6,336 nt of DNA from the NCBI GenBank assembly GCA_025464735.1, contig JAODMX010000067.1, forward strand, positions 1 through 6,336, given 5' to 3'. The DNA comes from Frondihabitans sp. GTDB taxonomy: Bacteria > Actinomycetota > Actinomycetes > Actinomycetales > Microbacteriaceae. The translations under genes and the position numbers were made by a program. This document shows, in pieces, positions 1-4,844 of the stretch (its first letter is position 1; each line of letters opens with the position of its first letter). The notes under the pieces are model-generated. The model saw nothing but the letters and a program-made list of their open reading frames with translations. It searched no databases and had not been told where the DNA came from.

Positions 1-440
1 GCGTCTACCCGGTCTCATGGGCGTCGTTCGTGCTCGGCCGCCCCGCCAGGGTGCTCGCCAGTGGCAACCTCGCCCCGAGCGGCGTCGACGTGCAGGCCAC
101 CATGATCCTCGACTCGGGCCGCGGTGCGCAGGCTCTCGTCAGCGCGGGGCTGAACGCGCGCACCCCGTCCGATTCGATCATCGCGGGCGGCGGCGGCTAT
201 CTGAAGATCCGGTCGCCGTTCTGGTTCGCAGACGAGCTCCAACTGTTCGATGAAACGAGCACTCTCGTCGGATCCTGGACCGATCCCTTCGACCGCCCGA
301 TCCGCCAGTCGCTCTGCTACCAGGCATCCGCACTCGCCCGCTACGTCGCCGACGGTCTCACCGACTCGCCGCTGCACCCGCTCGCCGAGGCCGTCGAGGT
401 GATGGAAACGCTGGACGAGGTCCGCCGCCAGATCGGCTGA
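1..440 (+). CDS. Gfo/Idh/MocA-type NAD(P)-dependent oxidoreductase, C-terminal part (5' end outside window)
   Basis: Only the last 145 or so residues are in the window; the first complete codon is at position 3 and the stop is TGA at 438-440. The reading frame is open to the left edge, so the start lies upstream. The visible part matches the C-terminal alpha/beta domain of Gfo/Idh/MocA dehydrogenases. It has a [12 protein letters not shown] segment (family pattern G-x-Y-P-x-x-x-x-x-x-L-x-G), then beta strands around [10 protein letters not shown] and GGGGYLKI, and a final helix containing [21 protein letters not shown], typical of the family's C-terminus. The Rossmann nucleotide-binding domain and the catalytic lysine (usually in EKP) would be in the missing part, so substrate and cofactor cannot be told. 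Members act in the cytoplasm on sugars, inositols or dihydrodiols. Nothing links it functionally to luxS, which starts 64 bp later and seems to have its own promoter element. Confidence 0.85.
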   Translation, partial: VYPVSWASFVLGRPARVLASGNLAPSGVDVQATMILDSGRGAQALVSAGLNARTPSDSIIAGGGGYLKIRSPFWFADELQLFDETSTLVGSWTDPFDRPIRQSLCYQASALARYVADGLTDSPLHPLAEAVEVMETLDEVRRQIG

Positions 441-465
441 CGCGTCCTCGACGACTCGCAGGCCG

Positions 466-471
466 TACGAT
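466..471 (+). promoter_or_regulatory. Possible -10 element for the luxS unit
   Basis: TACGAT fits the TANNNT core of actinobacterial housekeeping promoters. It lies in the 64-bp gap between the oxidoreductase stop and luxS. RNA would start near 478, giving a leader of about 27 bases that contains the luxS ribosome binding site. No convincing -35 hexamer is seen at 17-18 bp upstream (CGTCCT), which is common in this phylum. The case rests on one hexamer and its position. Confidence 0.35.
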
Positions 472-504
472 CGAGGGGGCCCCGGATCCGAAGGAGAAAC
501 GCGC

Positions 505-972
505 ATGGAACAGCAGCGGATGAACGTCGAGTCGTTCAACCTCGACCACCGCACGGTGACGGCGCCGTACGTCCGCCTCGCGGACCACAAGGAGCTGCCT
601 CACGGCGACGTCCTCGACAAGTACGACGTGCGTTTCACCCAGCCGAACAAGGCTTACCTCGACATGAAGGCCGTGCACTCGATCGAGCACCTTTTCGCCG
701 AGAAGTCGCGTAACCACTCCGACCAGGTGATCGACTTCTCACCGATGGGCTGCCAGACCGGTTTCTACCTGATTCTCCAGGGCGCCCCCTCCTACGACGA
801 CGTGCTGACACTCATCGAGGCAACGATGAAAGACATCCTCGTGGCCGACGAGGTGCCGGCCGCGAACGAAGTGCAGTGCGGCTGGGGTGCCAACCATTCC
901 CTCACCGCCGCCCAAGAGGCTGTCCGCACTTTCCTGGCCGACCGCGCAGACTGGTCCGTCGTCACCGCATGA
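505..972 (+). CDS. luxS: S-ribosylhomocysteine lyase LuxS (AI-2 synthesis)
   Basis: LuxS cleaves S-ribosylhomocysteine to homocysteine and 4,5-dihydroxy-2,3-pentanedione (DPD), the precursor of the signal AI-2. It is a cytoplasmic metalloenzyme and closes the activated methyl cycle in organisms that lack or bypass SAH hydrolase. The 155-residue length is normal for the family. The metal site is intact: HSIEH gives His58 and His62 with Glu61 between them, and QCGW gives Cys125. The catalytic cysteine is Cys83 in PMGCQTGFY; the Gln in this motif is the usual Gram-positive form. The substrate-binding Arg is probably Arg43 in DVRFTQPNK. The ATG at 505 is chosen because AAGGAG at 491-496 sits 8 bases upstream. 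The stop overlaps the mtnN start (ATGA at 969-972), which makes translational coupling likely. Identification is firm; whether AI-2 is used as a signal here cannot be judged, since no LuxP or Lsr receptor gene is in the window. Confidence 0.98.
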   Translation: MEQQRMNVESFNLDHRTVTAPYVRLADHKELPHGDVLDKYDVRFTQPNKAYLDMKAVHSIEHLFAEKSRNHSDQVIDFSPMGCQTGFYLILQGAPSYDDVLTLIEATMKDILVADEVPAANEVQCGWGANHSLTAAQEAVRTFLADRADWSVVTA

Positions 973-1703
973 CCCGAGGAGCCGTCGACGCGGTGGTCGT
1001 CGTCGCAATGGACGACGAGGCGGCGCCCTTCCTCGAGCGCGCCTCGGCCGTCTCTGACACGACCGTCGTCGGCAACGCCCAGTCGCGGCGCATCACCATC
1101 GACGGGCGAGAGCTGCTCCTTGTTTTGAGCGGCATCGGTCTCGTGAACGCGGCGAGCGCCGCCACCTCGGCACTCGTCGGGCTGGGTGGTGCACCGCTGC
1201 CCCTCGTCATCAGTGCGGGAACCGCCGGGGGTCTCGCCCCCGAGATCCGGGTCGGCGAGGTCGTCGTCGGCACGGAGTACATCAACATCGACGCCGACGC
1301 TCGGGTCTTCGGCTACGTACTCGGGCAGGTGCCCGGCATGCCTCCGGCCTACGAAGGCTTCGCGAGTGCCCTGAAGAACAGGCCCACGGCCGGCACCCTG
1401 CCGACTGGCGAGACGTTCGACGTCGTCGAGGGCCTGGTCGTCTCCAGCTACTCCTTCGTCTCCGAAGATCGTGTGCCCGTGATCCTTTCGCAGTTCACGC
1501 GCGCACTCGCCACCGACATGGAGACGGTGGCGATCGCACAGACCAGCCACGTCTTCGGAGCGCCGTTCGTCTCGGTGCGCGGCATCTCCGATCTCTGCGG
1601 CCCGGCCGCGATCGACGACCATCTCACCCACGTCGACGACGCCTCCGAGCGGTCGGCCGTGACGGTGCTCGACCTGCTCGCGGCGCTCGAGCACAACGCC
1701 TGA
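969..1703 (+). CDS. mtnN: 5'-methylthioadenosine/S-adenosylhomocysteine nucleosidase (MtnN/Pfs)
   Basis: This 244-residue PNP/UDP-phosphorylase-family enzyme hydrolyses SAH to adenine and S-ribosylhomocysteine, the LuxS substrate, and also MTA to adenine and methylthioribose. Catalytic positions known from the E. coli enzyme (Glu12, Glu174, Asp197) map to Glu17 (AMDDEAAPF), Glu185 (DMETVAIA) and Asp208 (VRGISD). Other family blocks are SAGTAGGL (82-89) and [18 protein letters not shown] (108-125). One oddity is that the usual SGDxF motif of the active-site strand reads SSYSF (159-163); the aromatic Phe is kept but Gly-Asp is lost. The ATG at 969 overlaps the luxS stop by ATGA and yields a natural N-terminus; an in-frame upstream ATG at 876 would run 31 codons into luxS and is unlikely. 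The luxS-mtnN pairing places both steps of SAH recycling in one transcript. Confidence 0.95.
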   Translation: MTRGAVDAVVVVAMDDEAAPFLERASAVSDTTVVGNAQSRRITIDGRELLLVLSGIGLVNAASAATSALVGLGGAPLPLVISAGTAGGLAPEIRVGEVVVGTEYINIDADARVFGYVLGQVPGMPPAYEGFASALKNRPTAGTLPTGETFDVVEGLVVSSYSFVSEDRVPVILSQFTRALATDMETVAIAQTSHVFGAPFVSVRGISDLCGPAAIDDHLTHVDDASERSAVTVLDLLAALEHNA

Positions 1704-1712
1704 GAGGATCCG

Positions 1713-2330
1713 ATGGACGATCGAACGCTCGCGGCGTACGCCACCGACGCCCCCGGCTACGCCGACGACTGGGAATCCCAGCCCGCCGCGACCGACCTGC
1801 AGGATGCGGTCCAGCACTGGTTCCGCCCCGGCCGCACCGCAGACATCGGCTGCGGTTCCGGACGTGACGCCGAGTGGTTACGGAGTGTGCGCTACGAGGT
1901 CACCGGCTACGACGCTTCGGAGGCGCTCCTCGGAGAAGCGCGCCGCCGTCACCCTCTGGTGCCCTTCGAGGTCGCGACGCTGCCCGATCTCGCCGAACTC
2001 GAGCCCGGCACCTTTCAGAACGTGCTCTGCGAGACGGTGATCATGCACCTGCCGGTGGAGGAGATCCCTCGTGCGGTCGCTGCGATGTGGGCTCTCCTCA
2101 AGCCGGGCGGCACCCTCTATCTGACCTGGCGGGTGACCGAGGGCGACTCGACGCGTGATGACCGCGGCCGCCTCTACTCACACTTCGAGCCATCGCTCGT
2201 GCTGGACTCGTTGACGGGTGCACAGATCCCCCTCGACACCGAGGGCGCGAGTGCGTCGTCGGGCAAGGTCATTCACCGCCTTGTTGCGCGGCGCCCCGCC
2301 GCTTCGCTCGATCAGTCCAGTAGCTCGTAA
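1713..2330 (+). CDS. Class I SAM-dependent methyltransferase
   Basis: This is a 205-residue Rossmann-fold methyltransferase of the Methyltransf_11/25 type. Motif I is DIGCGSGRD (44-52), the acidic residue that binds the SAM ribose is in GYDAS (65-69), motif IV-like sequence is NVLCETVIMHLP (103-114), and the post-motif strand is LKPGGTLYLTWR (129-140). The ATG at 1713 follows a GAGAGGA ribosome binding site only 5 bases away, and lies 9 bases after the mtnN stop, so it is very probably the third gene of the luxS unit. Its product SAH would feed MtnN and LuxS directly. The substrate cannot be read from the sequence. The last 15 or so residues (after HRLVARRP) form a Ser-rich tail that lies in the 62-bp convergent overlap with the membrane protein gene. 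The family call is firm; the specific function is unknown. Confidence 0.9.
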   Translation: MDDRTLAAYATDAPGYADDWESQPAATDLQDAVQHWFRPGRTADIGCGSGRDAEWLRSVRYEVTGYDASEALLGEARRRHPLVPFEVATLPDLAELEPGTFQNVLCETVIMHLPVEEIPRAVAAMWALLKPGGTLYLTWRVTEGDSTRDDRGRLYSHFEPSLVLDSLTGAQIPLDTEGASASSGKVIHRLVARRPAASLDQSSSS

Positions 2331-2901
2331 TCGGCCCCGTCAGGAGCAGCACCAGCAGCGAGTACATTCCGACGTGCGGCACCAGGAGCGCAATCAGGAG
2401 TGCCACGCTCATCAGGACGGACGAGAGCACCGACTGAAAGAGCGACAGCTTCGCAGCCTCGGGATCGATGAGCTCGGGATCGTGGATCATGATCCACTCG
2501 ACGACCCCGAGTGACACCGTGGTGGCGATCATGGTTCCGATGTAGATGGCGTAGACGGGTCGTGAGGAGATGCCGTTGGTGAGCAGGTTCGCGGCGAAGG
2601 GGAGAAACGCGATGCTGCACAGCCAGGCGAAGTTCGCCCGGATGAGAGCGGAGTTGTAGCTCCTCGCGTACTCGAAGACCGAGTGGTGTGCCGCCCAGAA
2701 ACGACCGATCACGAAGAACGTGACAAAGAAGCTGATCAGCGCATCTTGGTTCTCGACGAGCAGATGACCGATGGAGTCATTGCCGATCTTCGAGGCGATG
2801 TCCACGAGCGGCAGGATGAGCAGCGTGATCGCGATCGCCACCGTGGCATCCGAGAAGTTGACCAGGCGGTCGAGGCCTCGGGAGGTGCGGGGTCTGGCCA
2901 A
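2269..2901 (-). CDS. TMEM175/DUF1211-family six-helix membrane protein (putative K+ channel)
   Basis: The protein is 210 residues, a normal length for prokaryotic TMEM175 relatives, which form tetrameric potassium-permeable channels. The family signature in helix 1 is visible: Arg12, then Phe16-Ser17-Asp18, then AIAITLLIL (22-30); the usual Gly after FSD is Ala19. Helix 2 carries FFVIGRFWAAHHS (62-74), matching the family's conserved W-x-x-H. Helices lie at about 16-35, 54-72, 87-107, 116-137, 155-173 and 175-194, followed by a basic tail. The start is TTG, chosen because a GGAGG lies 7 bases upstream and the protein then begins just before the RxxxFSD helix. Longer in-frame starts would overlap fabH and add an arginine/proline-rich, non-protein-like stretch. 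The gene follows fabH by 46 bp on the same strand. Channel activity is inferred from the family only. Confidence 0.85.
   Translation of the reverse strand: MARPRTSRGLDRLVNFSDATVAIAITLLILPLVDIASKIGNDSIGHLLVENQDALISFFVTFFVIGRFWAAHHSVFEYARSYNSALIRANFAWLCSIAFLPFAANLLTNGISSRPVYAIYIGTMIATTVSLGVVEWIMIHDPELIDPEAAKLSLFQSVLSSVLMSVALLIALLVPHVGMYSLLVLLLTGPITSYWTDRAKRRGAAQQGGE
2288..2302. repeat. Compact GC hairpin inside the convergent gene overlap
   Basis: GCGGCG-CCC-CGCCGC is a perfect 6-bp stem with a 3-base loop. It lies inside the 62-bp overlap of the methyltransferase and the TMEM175-like gene, the only place where a shared terminator for the two converging units could sit. Neither strand has a T-run after it, so it is not a classic intrinsic terminator. 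It may be only a product of GC-rich coding sequence. Confidence 0.3.
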
Positions 2902-2908
2902 TTCTCGT

Positions 2909-2913
2909 CCTCC
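2909..2913 (-). promoter_or_regulatory. Ribosome binding site that fixes a TTG start for the TMEM175-like gene
   Basis: On the minus strand GGAGG is followed by 7 bases and then TTG at 2901-2899. No ATG or GTG in frame is as well placed, so this site decides the start. It lies in the 46-bp gap between the fabH stop and this gene. Confidence 0.8.
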
Positions 2914-2947
2914 GGTCCGGTGTTGCGTCGAGCGTAGCTCGTCCGGG

Positions 2948-3937
2948 CTAACCGGCCTGCGGCACCGGGGTGTGACGCGGCAGCCGCACGACCTGCCCGG
3001 CGTAGGTGAAACCGCCGCCGAAACCGAAGAGCAGGGCCTGGGATCCCGGGGGCAATTCTCCCCGGTGCCACGCCTTCGAGAGTCCCAGGGGCACACTCGC
3101 GGCCGACGTGTTTCCCGATTCGACGATATCGCGGATCACGATCTTGCCGGTCGCGCCGAGCGCCTCTGCCAGGGGTTCGATGATGCGCAGGTTTGCCTGA
3201 TGGAAGGCGAAGACGTCGATGTCGGCGAGCGCGATGCCCGACGTCTCGACGATGCGCCGAGCGATGCCCGCTGCCTCCGTGATCGCCCACCGGTAGATGG
3301 TGCGCCCCTCCTGGGAGAAGATCTCGGGGTCGCCGTCGACGCGGATCGCGTCGAGCATCTCGGGCACCGATCCCCAGAGAACGGGGCCGACCTCGGGCTT
3401 GGCCTCGCCGCTCGTCGCCTCGAGAATGGCGGCGCCGGCGCCGTCGGCGGTGAGGACGCAGGTCGTGCGGTCGGTCCAGTCGGTGATCGCGGAGAGCTTC
3501 TCGGATCCGACCACGAGCACTCGCTCGGCCGCACCCGCCCGGATGGCCTGGTCGGCGAGCGCCACCCCGTACTCGAAGCCGGAACACGCCGTGTTGATGT
3601 CGAGGATCGCCGGACCACCGACGCCCAACGTCGTTGCCACCCGCGCCGCCGCGTTGGGGCTGCGGTGGGTCGACGACGTGCTCGCCACGATGACCATGGA
3701 GATGTCGGTCGGCTCGAGCCCGGCGTCGGCGAGCGCGTTGCGGGCCGCTTCGGTGGCCATCGATGCCACCGTCTCATCCGCGGTCGCGATGTGCCGGGTC
3801 TTGATGCCCGTGCGGGTGGTGATCCACTCGTCGCTGGTGTCGACGAGGGTGCTGAGTTCGTCGTTGGTGAGCACACGCTCGGGCTGGTAGTGGCCGAGGC
3901 CGACGATGTGCGACCCCCGCGCTGCGATTTCCGTCAT
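2948..3937 (-). CDS. fabH: Beta-ketoacyl-ACP synthase III
   Basis: FabH condenses an acyl-CoA primer with malonyl-ACP to start fatty acid synthesis in the cytoplasm. The 329-residue length is typical. The thiolase-fold catalytic triad is complete: Cys118 in NTACSGFEYG, His246 in FAFHQANLRII and Asn276 in ESGNTSAASVPL. Other FabH blocks are SDEWITTRTGI (35-45) and TADGAGAA (163-170), with the C-terminal glycine-rich GFGGGFTYAG (305-314). The ATG at 3937 is the first available start, since an in-frame TGA lies one codon upstream. Its Shine-Dalgarno is weak, and a -10-like hexamer lies just upstream, so the message may be leaderless. Actinobacterial fabH usually sits in a fabD-fabH-acpP-fabF cluster; here none of those partners is adjacent. 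It may therefore be a second, stand-alone KAS III, possibly with a different primer preference. The catalytic identity is firm; the paralog idea is inference. Confidence 0.95.
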   Translation of the reverse strand: MTEIAARGSHIVGLGHYQPERVLTNDELSTLVDTSDEWITTRTGIKTRHIATADETVASMATEAARNALADAGLEPTDISMVIVASTSSTHRSPNAAARVATTLGVGGPAILDINTACSGFEYGVALADQAIRAGAAERVLVVGSEKLSAITDWTDRTTCVLTADGAGAAILEATSGEAKPEVGPVLWGSVPEMLDAIRVDGDPEIFSQEGRTIYRWAITEAAGIARRIVETSGIALADIDVFAFHQANLRIIEPLAEALGATGKIVIRDIVESGNTSAASVPLGLSKAWHRGELPPGSQALLFGFGGGFTYAGQVVRLPRHTPVPQAG

Positions 3938-3942
3938 GCTTC

Positions 3943-3948
3943 ACCGTA
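3943..3948 (-). promoter_or_regulatory. Possible -10 element giving a leaderless fabH transcript
   Basis: On the minus strand TACGGT (TANNNT) ends with five bases between it and the A of the fabH ATG, which is the normal -10 to start-point distance, so RNA would begin at the start codon. A partial -35 (GCGACG, sharing GAC with TTGACA) lies 18 bp upstream. The lack of a strong Shine-Dalgarno agrees with a leaderless start. Confidence 0.4.
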
Positions 3949-3984
3949 ACCAAGCGCGCGGTGTTGCGTCGCCGATCGCACAAT

Positions 3985-4006
3985 GCTTCGCGCATTTCCG
4001 CGAAGC
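3985..4006. promoter_or_regulatory. Perfect 8-bp inverted repeat, candidate operator
   Basis: GCTTCGCG-N6-CGCGAAGC is a perfect palindrome with a 6-base spacer, about 40 bp upstream of the fabH -10-like element and about 40 bp upstream of the candidate pnuC -35. It lies between two divergent genes, so a terminator role is unlikely. The 22-bp size suits a dimeric regulator. Its right arm is shared with the direct repeat that follows. Confidence 0.5.
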
Positions 4007-4032
4007 CACCCGCAGGTACGCGAGGCCACCCG
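3999..4032 (+). repeat. 14-bp direct repeat at 20-bp spacing upstream of pnuC
   Basis: CGCGAAGCCACCCG (3999-4012) and CGCGAGGCCACCCG (4019-4032) differ at one base and start exactly 20 bp apart, about two helix turns, so two proteins would bind on the same DNA face. The second copy ends 12 bases before the GGGAAT of the candidate pnuC promoter. With the inverted copy at 3985-3992 the core CGCGARGC occurs three times. No known regulator motif is recognised. Confidence 0.5.
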
Positions 4033-4044
4033 TGGCCCGCGCGC

Positions 4045-4071
4045 GGGAATAGGCGGCGCGCTAGCGTCGTT
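4045..4071 (+). promoter_or_regulatory. Sigma-R/SigH-type ECF promoter candidate for pnuC
   Basis: GGGAAT (4045-4050) and GTT (4069-4071) are 18 bp apart, matching the GGGAAT-N18-GTT consensus of actinobacterial thiol-stress sigma factors (SigR of Streptomyces, SigH of mycobacteria). RNA would start near 4078, about 57 bases before the pnuC start. GGGAAT overlaps a 12-bp palindrome, CCCGCGCGCGGG (4036-4047). Confidence 0.45.
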
Positions 4072-4078
4072 CCTGCAA

Positions 4079-4118
4079 GTGCTTCAGGCGCGGTGGCAAT
4101 CCGTACCGCAAGGAGCAC
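4079..4118 (+). promoter_or_regulatory. Two-stem hairpin in the pnuC leader
   Basis: The outer stem is GTGCTTC (4079-4085) with GGAGCAC (4112-4118), 7 pairs including one G-U. The inner stem is GCGGT (4090-4094) with ACCGC (4105-4109), closing a loop that contains GCAATCC. An internal loop of AGGC against AA separates the two stems. The structure starts where the predicted transcript would begin and ends 6 bases before GGGAG (4125-4129), the pnuC ribosome binding site. It resembles a small regulatory leader but matches no riboswitch class I can name. Confidence 0.4.
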
Positions 4119-4134
4119 CGCACCGGGAGACTCC

Positions 4135-4821
4135 ATGACCGCGATCCATTGGCTATTCGATGCGACGTTCACCATCGGAAATCAAACGGTGCTCTGGCGC
4201 GAGGTGATCGGCAACCTGTTCGGCCTCGTCAGCGCCCTCGGCGGGATGCGCCGGCGCGTCTGGGCGTGGCCGATCGGCATCGCCGGCAACGCACTCCTCT
4301 TCACCGTCTTCCTCGGCGCTGTCTTCGGCACCCCGAACCCGGTGAACCTCTACGGTCAGGCGGGGCGCCAGATCATGTTCATCGTGGTGTCGATCTACGG
4401 CTGGTACGCCTGGAAGCATCGCAAAGACCACGGTCTCGTGGCAGTCGAGCCGCGCTGGGCGGGAGCGCGGACCCGGATCCTGCTCGCCGTTGCGCTCGTG
4501 GGCGGCACCGCGATCCTGACGCCGATCTTCACGGCCATGGGGTCGTACTCTCCCGTCTGGTCGGACGCCTGGATCTTCATGGGCTCCCTCCTCGCCACCT
4601 ACGGCATGGCCAAGGGCTGGGTCGAGTTCTGGTTGATCTGGGTCGCCGTCGACGTCGTGGGCGTGCCGCTCCTCTTGAGCGCGGGTTATTACGCGTCGGC
4701 CCTGATGTACGTGTTCTACGGCGTCTTCACGCTGACTGGTTTCTTCGTCTGGGCGCGGACCCGCAGGATCCCTGCGGTGCCGGTGATGCCGGATCCTGCG
4801 CCCCAGCGCACCCGCGCCTGA
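4135..4821 (+). CDS. pnuC: PnuC-family transporter, probably for nicotinamide riboside
   Basis: This 228-residue membrane protein belongs to the PnuC vitamin transporters, which move nicotinamide riboside (or thiamine or riboflavin in sister groups) by facilitated diffusion; uptake is driven by phosphorylation inside the cell. Family blocks are WREVIGNLFGLVSAL (21-35), WAWPIGIAGNALLF (43-56), NLYGQAGRQIMFIVVSIYGW (71-90) and DAWIFMGSLLATYGMAKGWVEFW (144-166), where Lys160, Glu164 and Trp166 are typical. About seven hydrophobic helices can be counted, from about 17 to 206, followed by a short basic-proline tail. The ATG at 4135 has GGGAG 5 bases upstream; the frame is open further left, but those 58 codons are intergenic and contain the repeats described above. 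No TPP or FMN riboswitch core is visible upstream, which favours nicotinamide riboside over thiamine or riboflavin, but substrate is an inference. The next gene starts 23 bp later and may be co-transcribed. Confidence 0.92.
   Translation: MTAIHWLFDATFTIGNQTVLWREVIGNLFGLVSALGGMRRRVWAWPIGIAGNALLFTVFLGAVFGTPNPVNLYGQAGRQIMFIVVSIYGWYAWKHRKDHGLVAVEPRWAGARTRILLAVALVGGTAILTPIFTAMGSYSPVWSDAWIFMGSLLATYGMAKGWVEFWLIWVAVDVVGVPLLLSAGYYASALMYVFYGVFTLTGFFVWARTRRIPAVPVMPDPAPQRTRA
4761..4800 (+). repeat. Mutually exclusive hairpins at the pnuC 3' end
   Basis: CCGCAGG-ATC-CCTGCGG (4761-4777) is a perfect 7-bp hairpin with a 3-base loop. CGCAGGATCC (4762-4771) is also the perfect complement of GGATCCTGCG (4791-4800), giving a 10-bp stem with a 19-base loop. 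The left arm can pair with only one partner at a time. The site codes for the weakly constrained tail of PnuC and lies 45 bp before the start of the downstream regulator gene. No T-run follows. Confidence 0.45.
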
Positions 4822-4844
4822 CCCGACCGGGCGAAGATGGCTCC

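Noticed and set aside
441..504. SAM or SAH riboswitch before luxS
   Set aside because: The 64-bp gap is short and shows only small palindromes (GGGGCCCC, CGGATCCG) and a -10-like hexamer; no known SAM/SAH aptamer core is visible.
2902..3096. Longer TMEM175-like protein starting at 3096
   Set aside because: It would overlap the fabH end by about 150 bases and add an Arg/Pro/Ser-rich stretch; the TTG with GGAGG upstream gives a normal family length.
2771..3949. Long open frame of 392 codons on the + strand, antisense to fabH
   Set aside because: It is Arg/Gly/Asp-rich with no recognisable domain and lies opposite a fabH with a full catalytic triad. Such frames are common shadows in high-GC DNA.
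3961..4134. N-terminal extension of pnuC using upstream in-frame start codons
   Set aside because: The extra residues are Arg/Pro/Ser-rich without family similarity, while ATG 4135 has a well-spaced GGGAG and begins where PnuC proteins normally begin.
4079..4134. FMN riboswitch upstream of pnuC
   Set aside because: CTTCAGG and GGTGGCAAT resemble part of the FMN aptamer by eye, but the remaining conserved stems are absent and only about 25 bases remain before the start codon.
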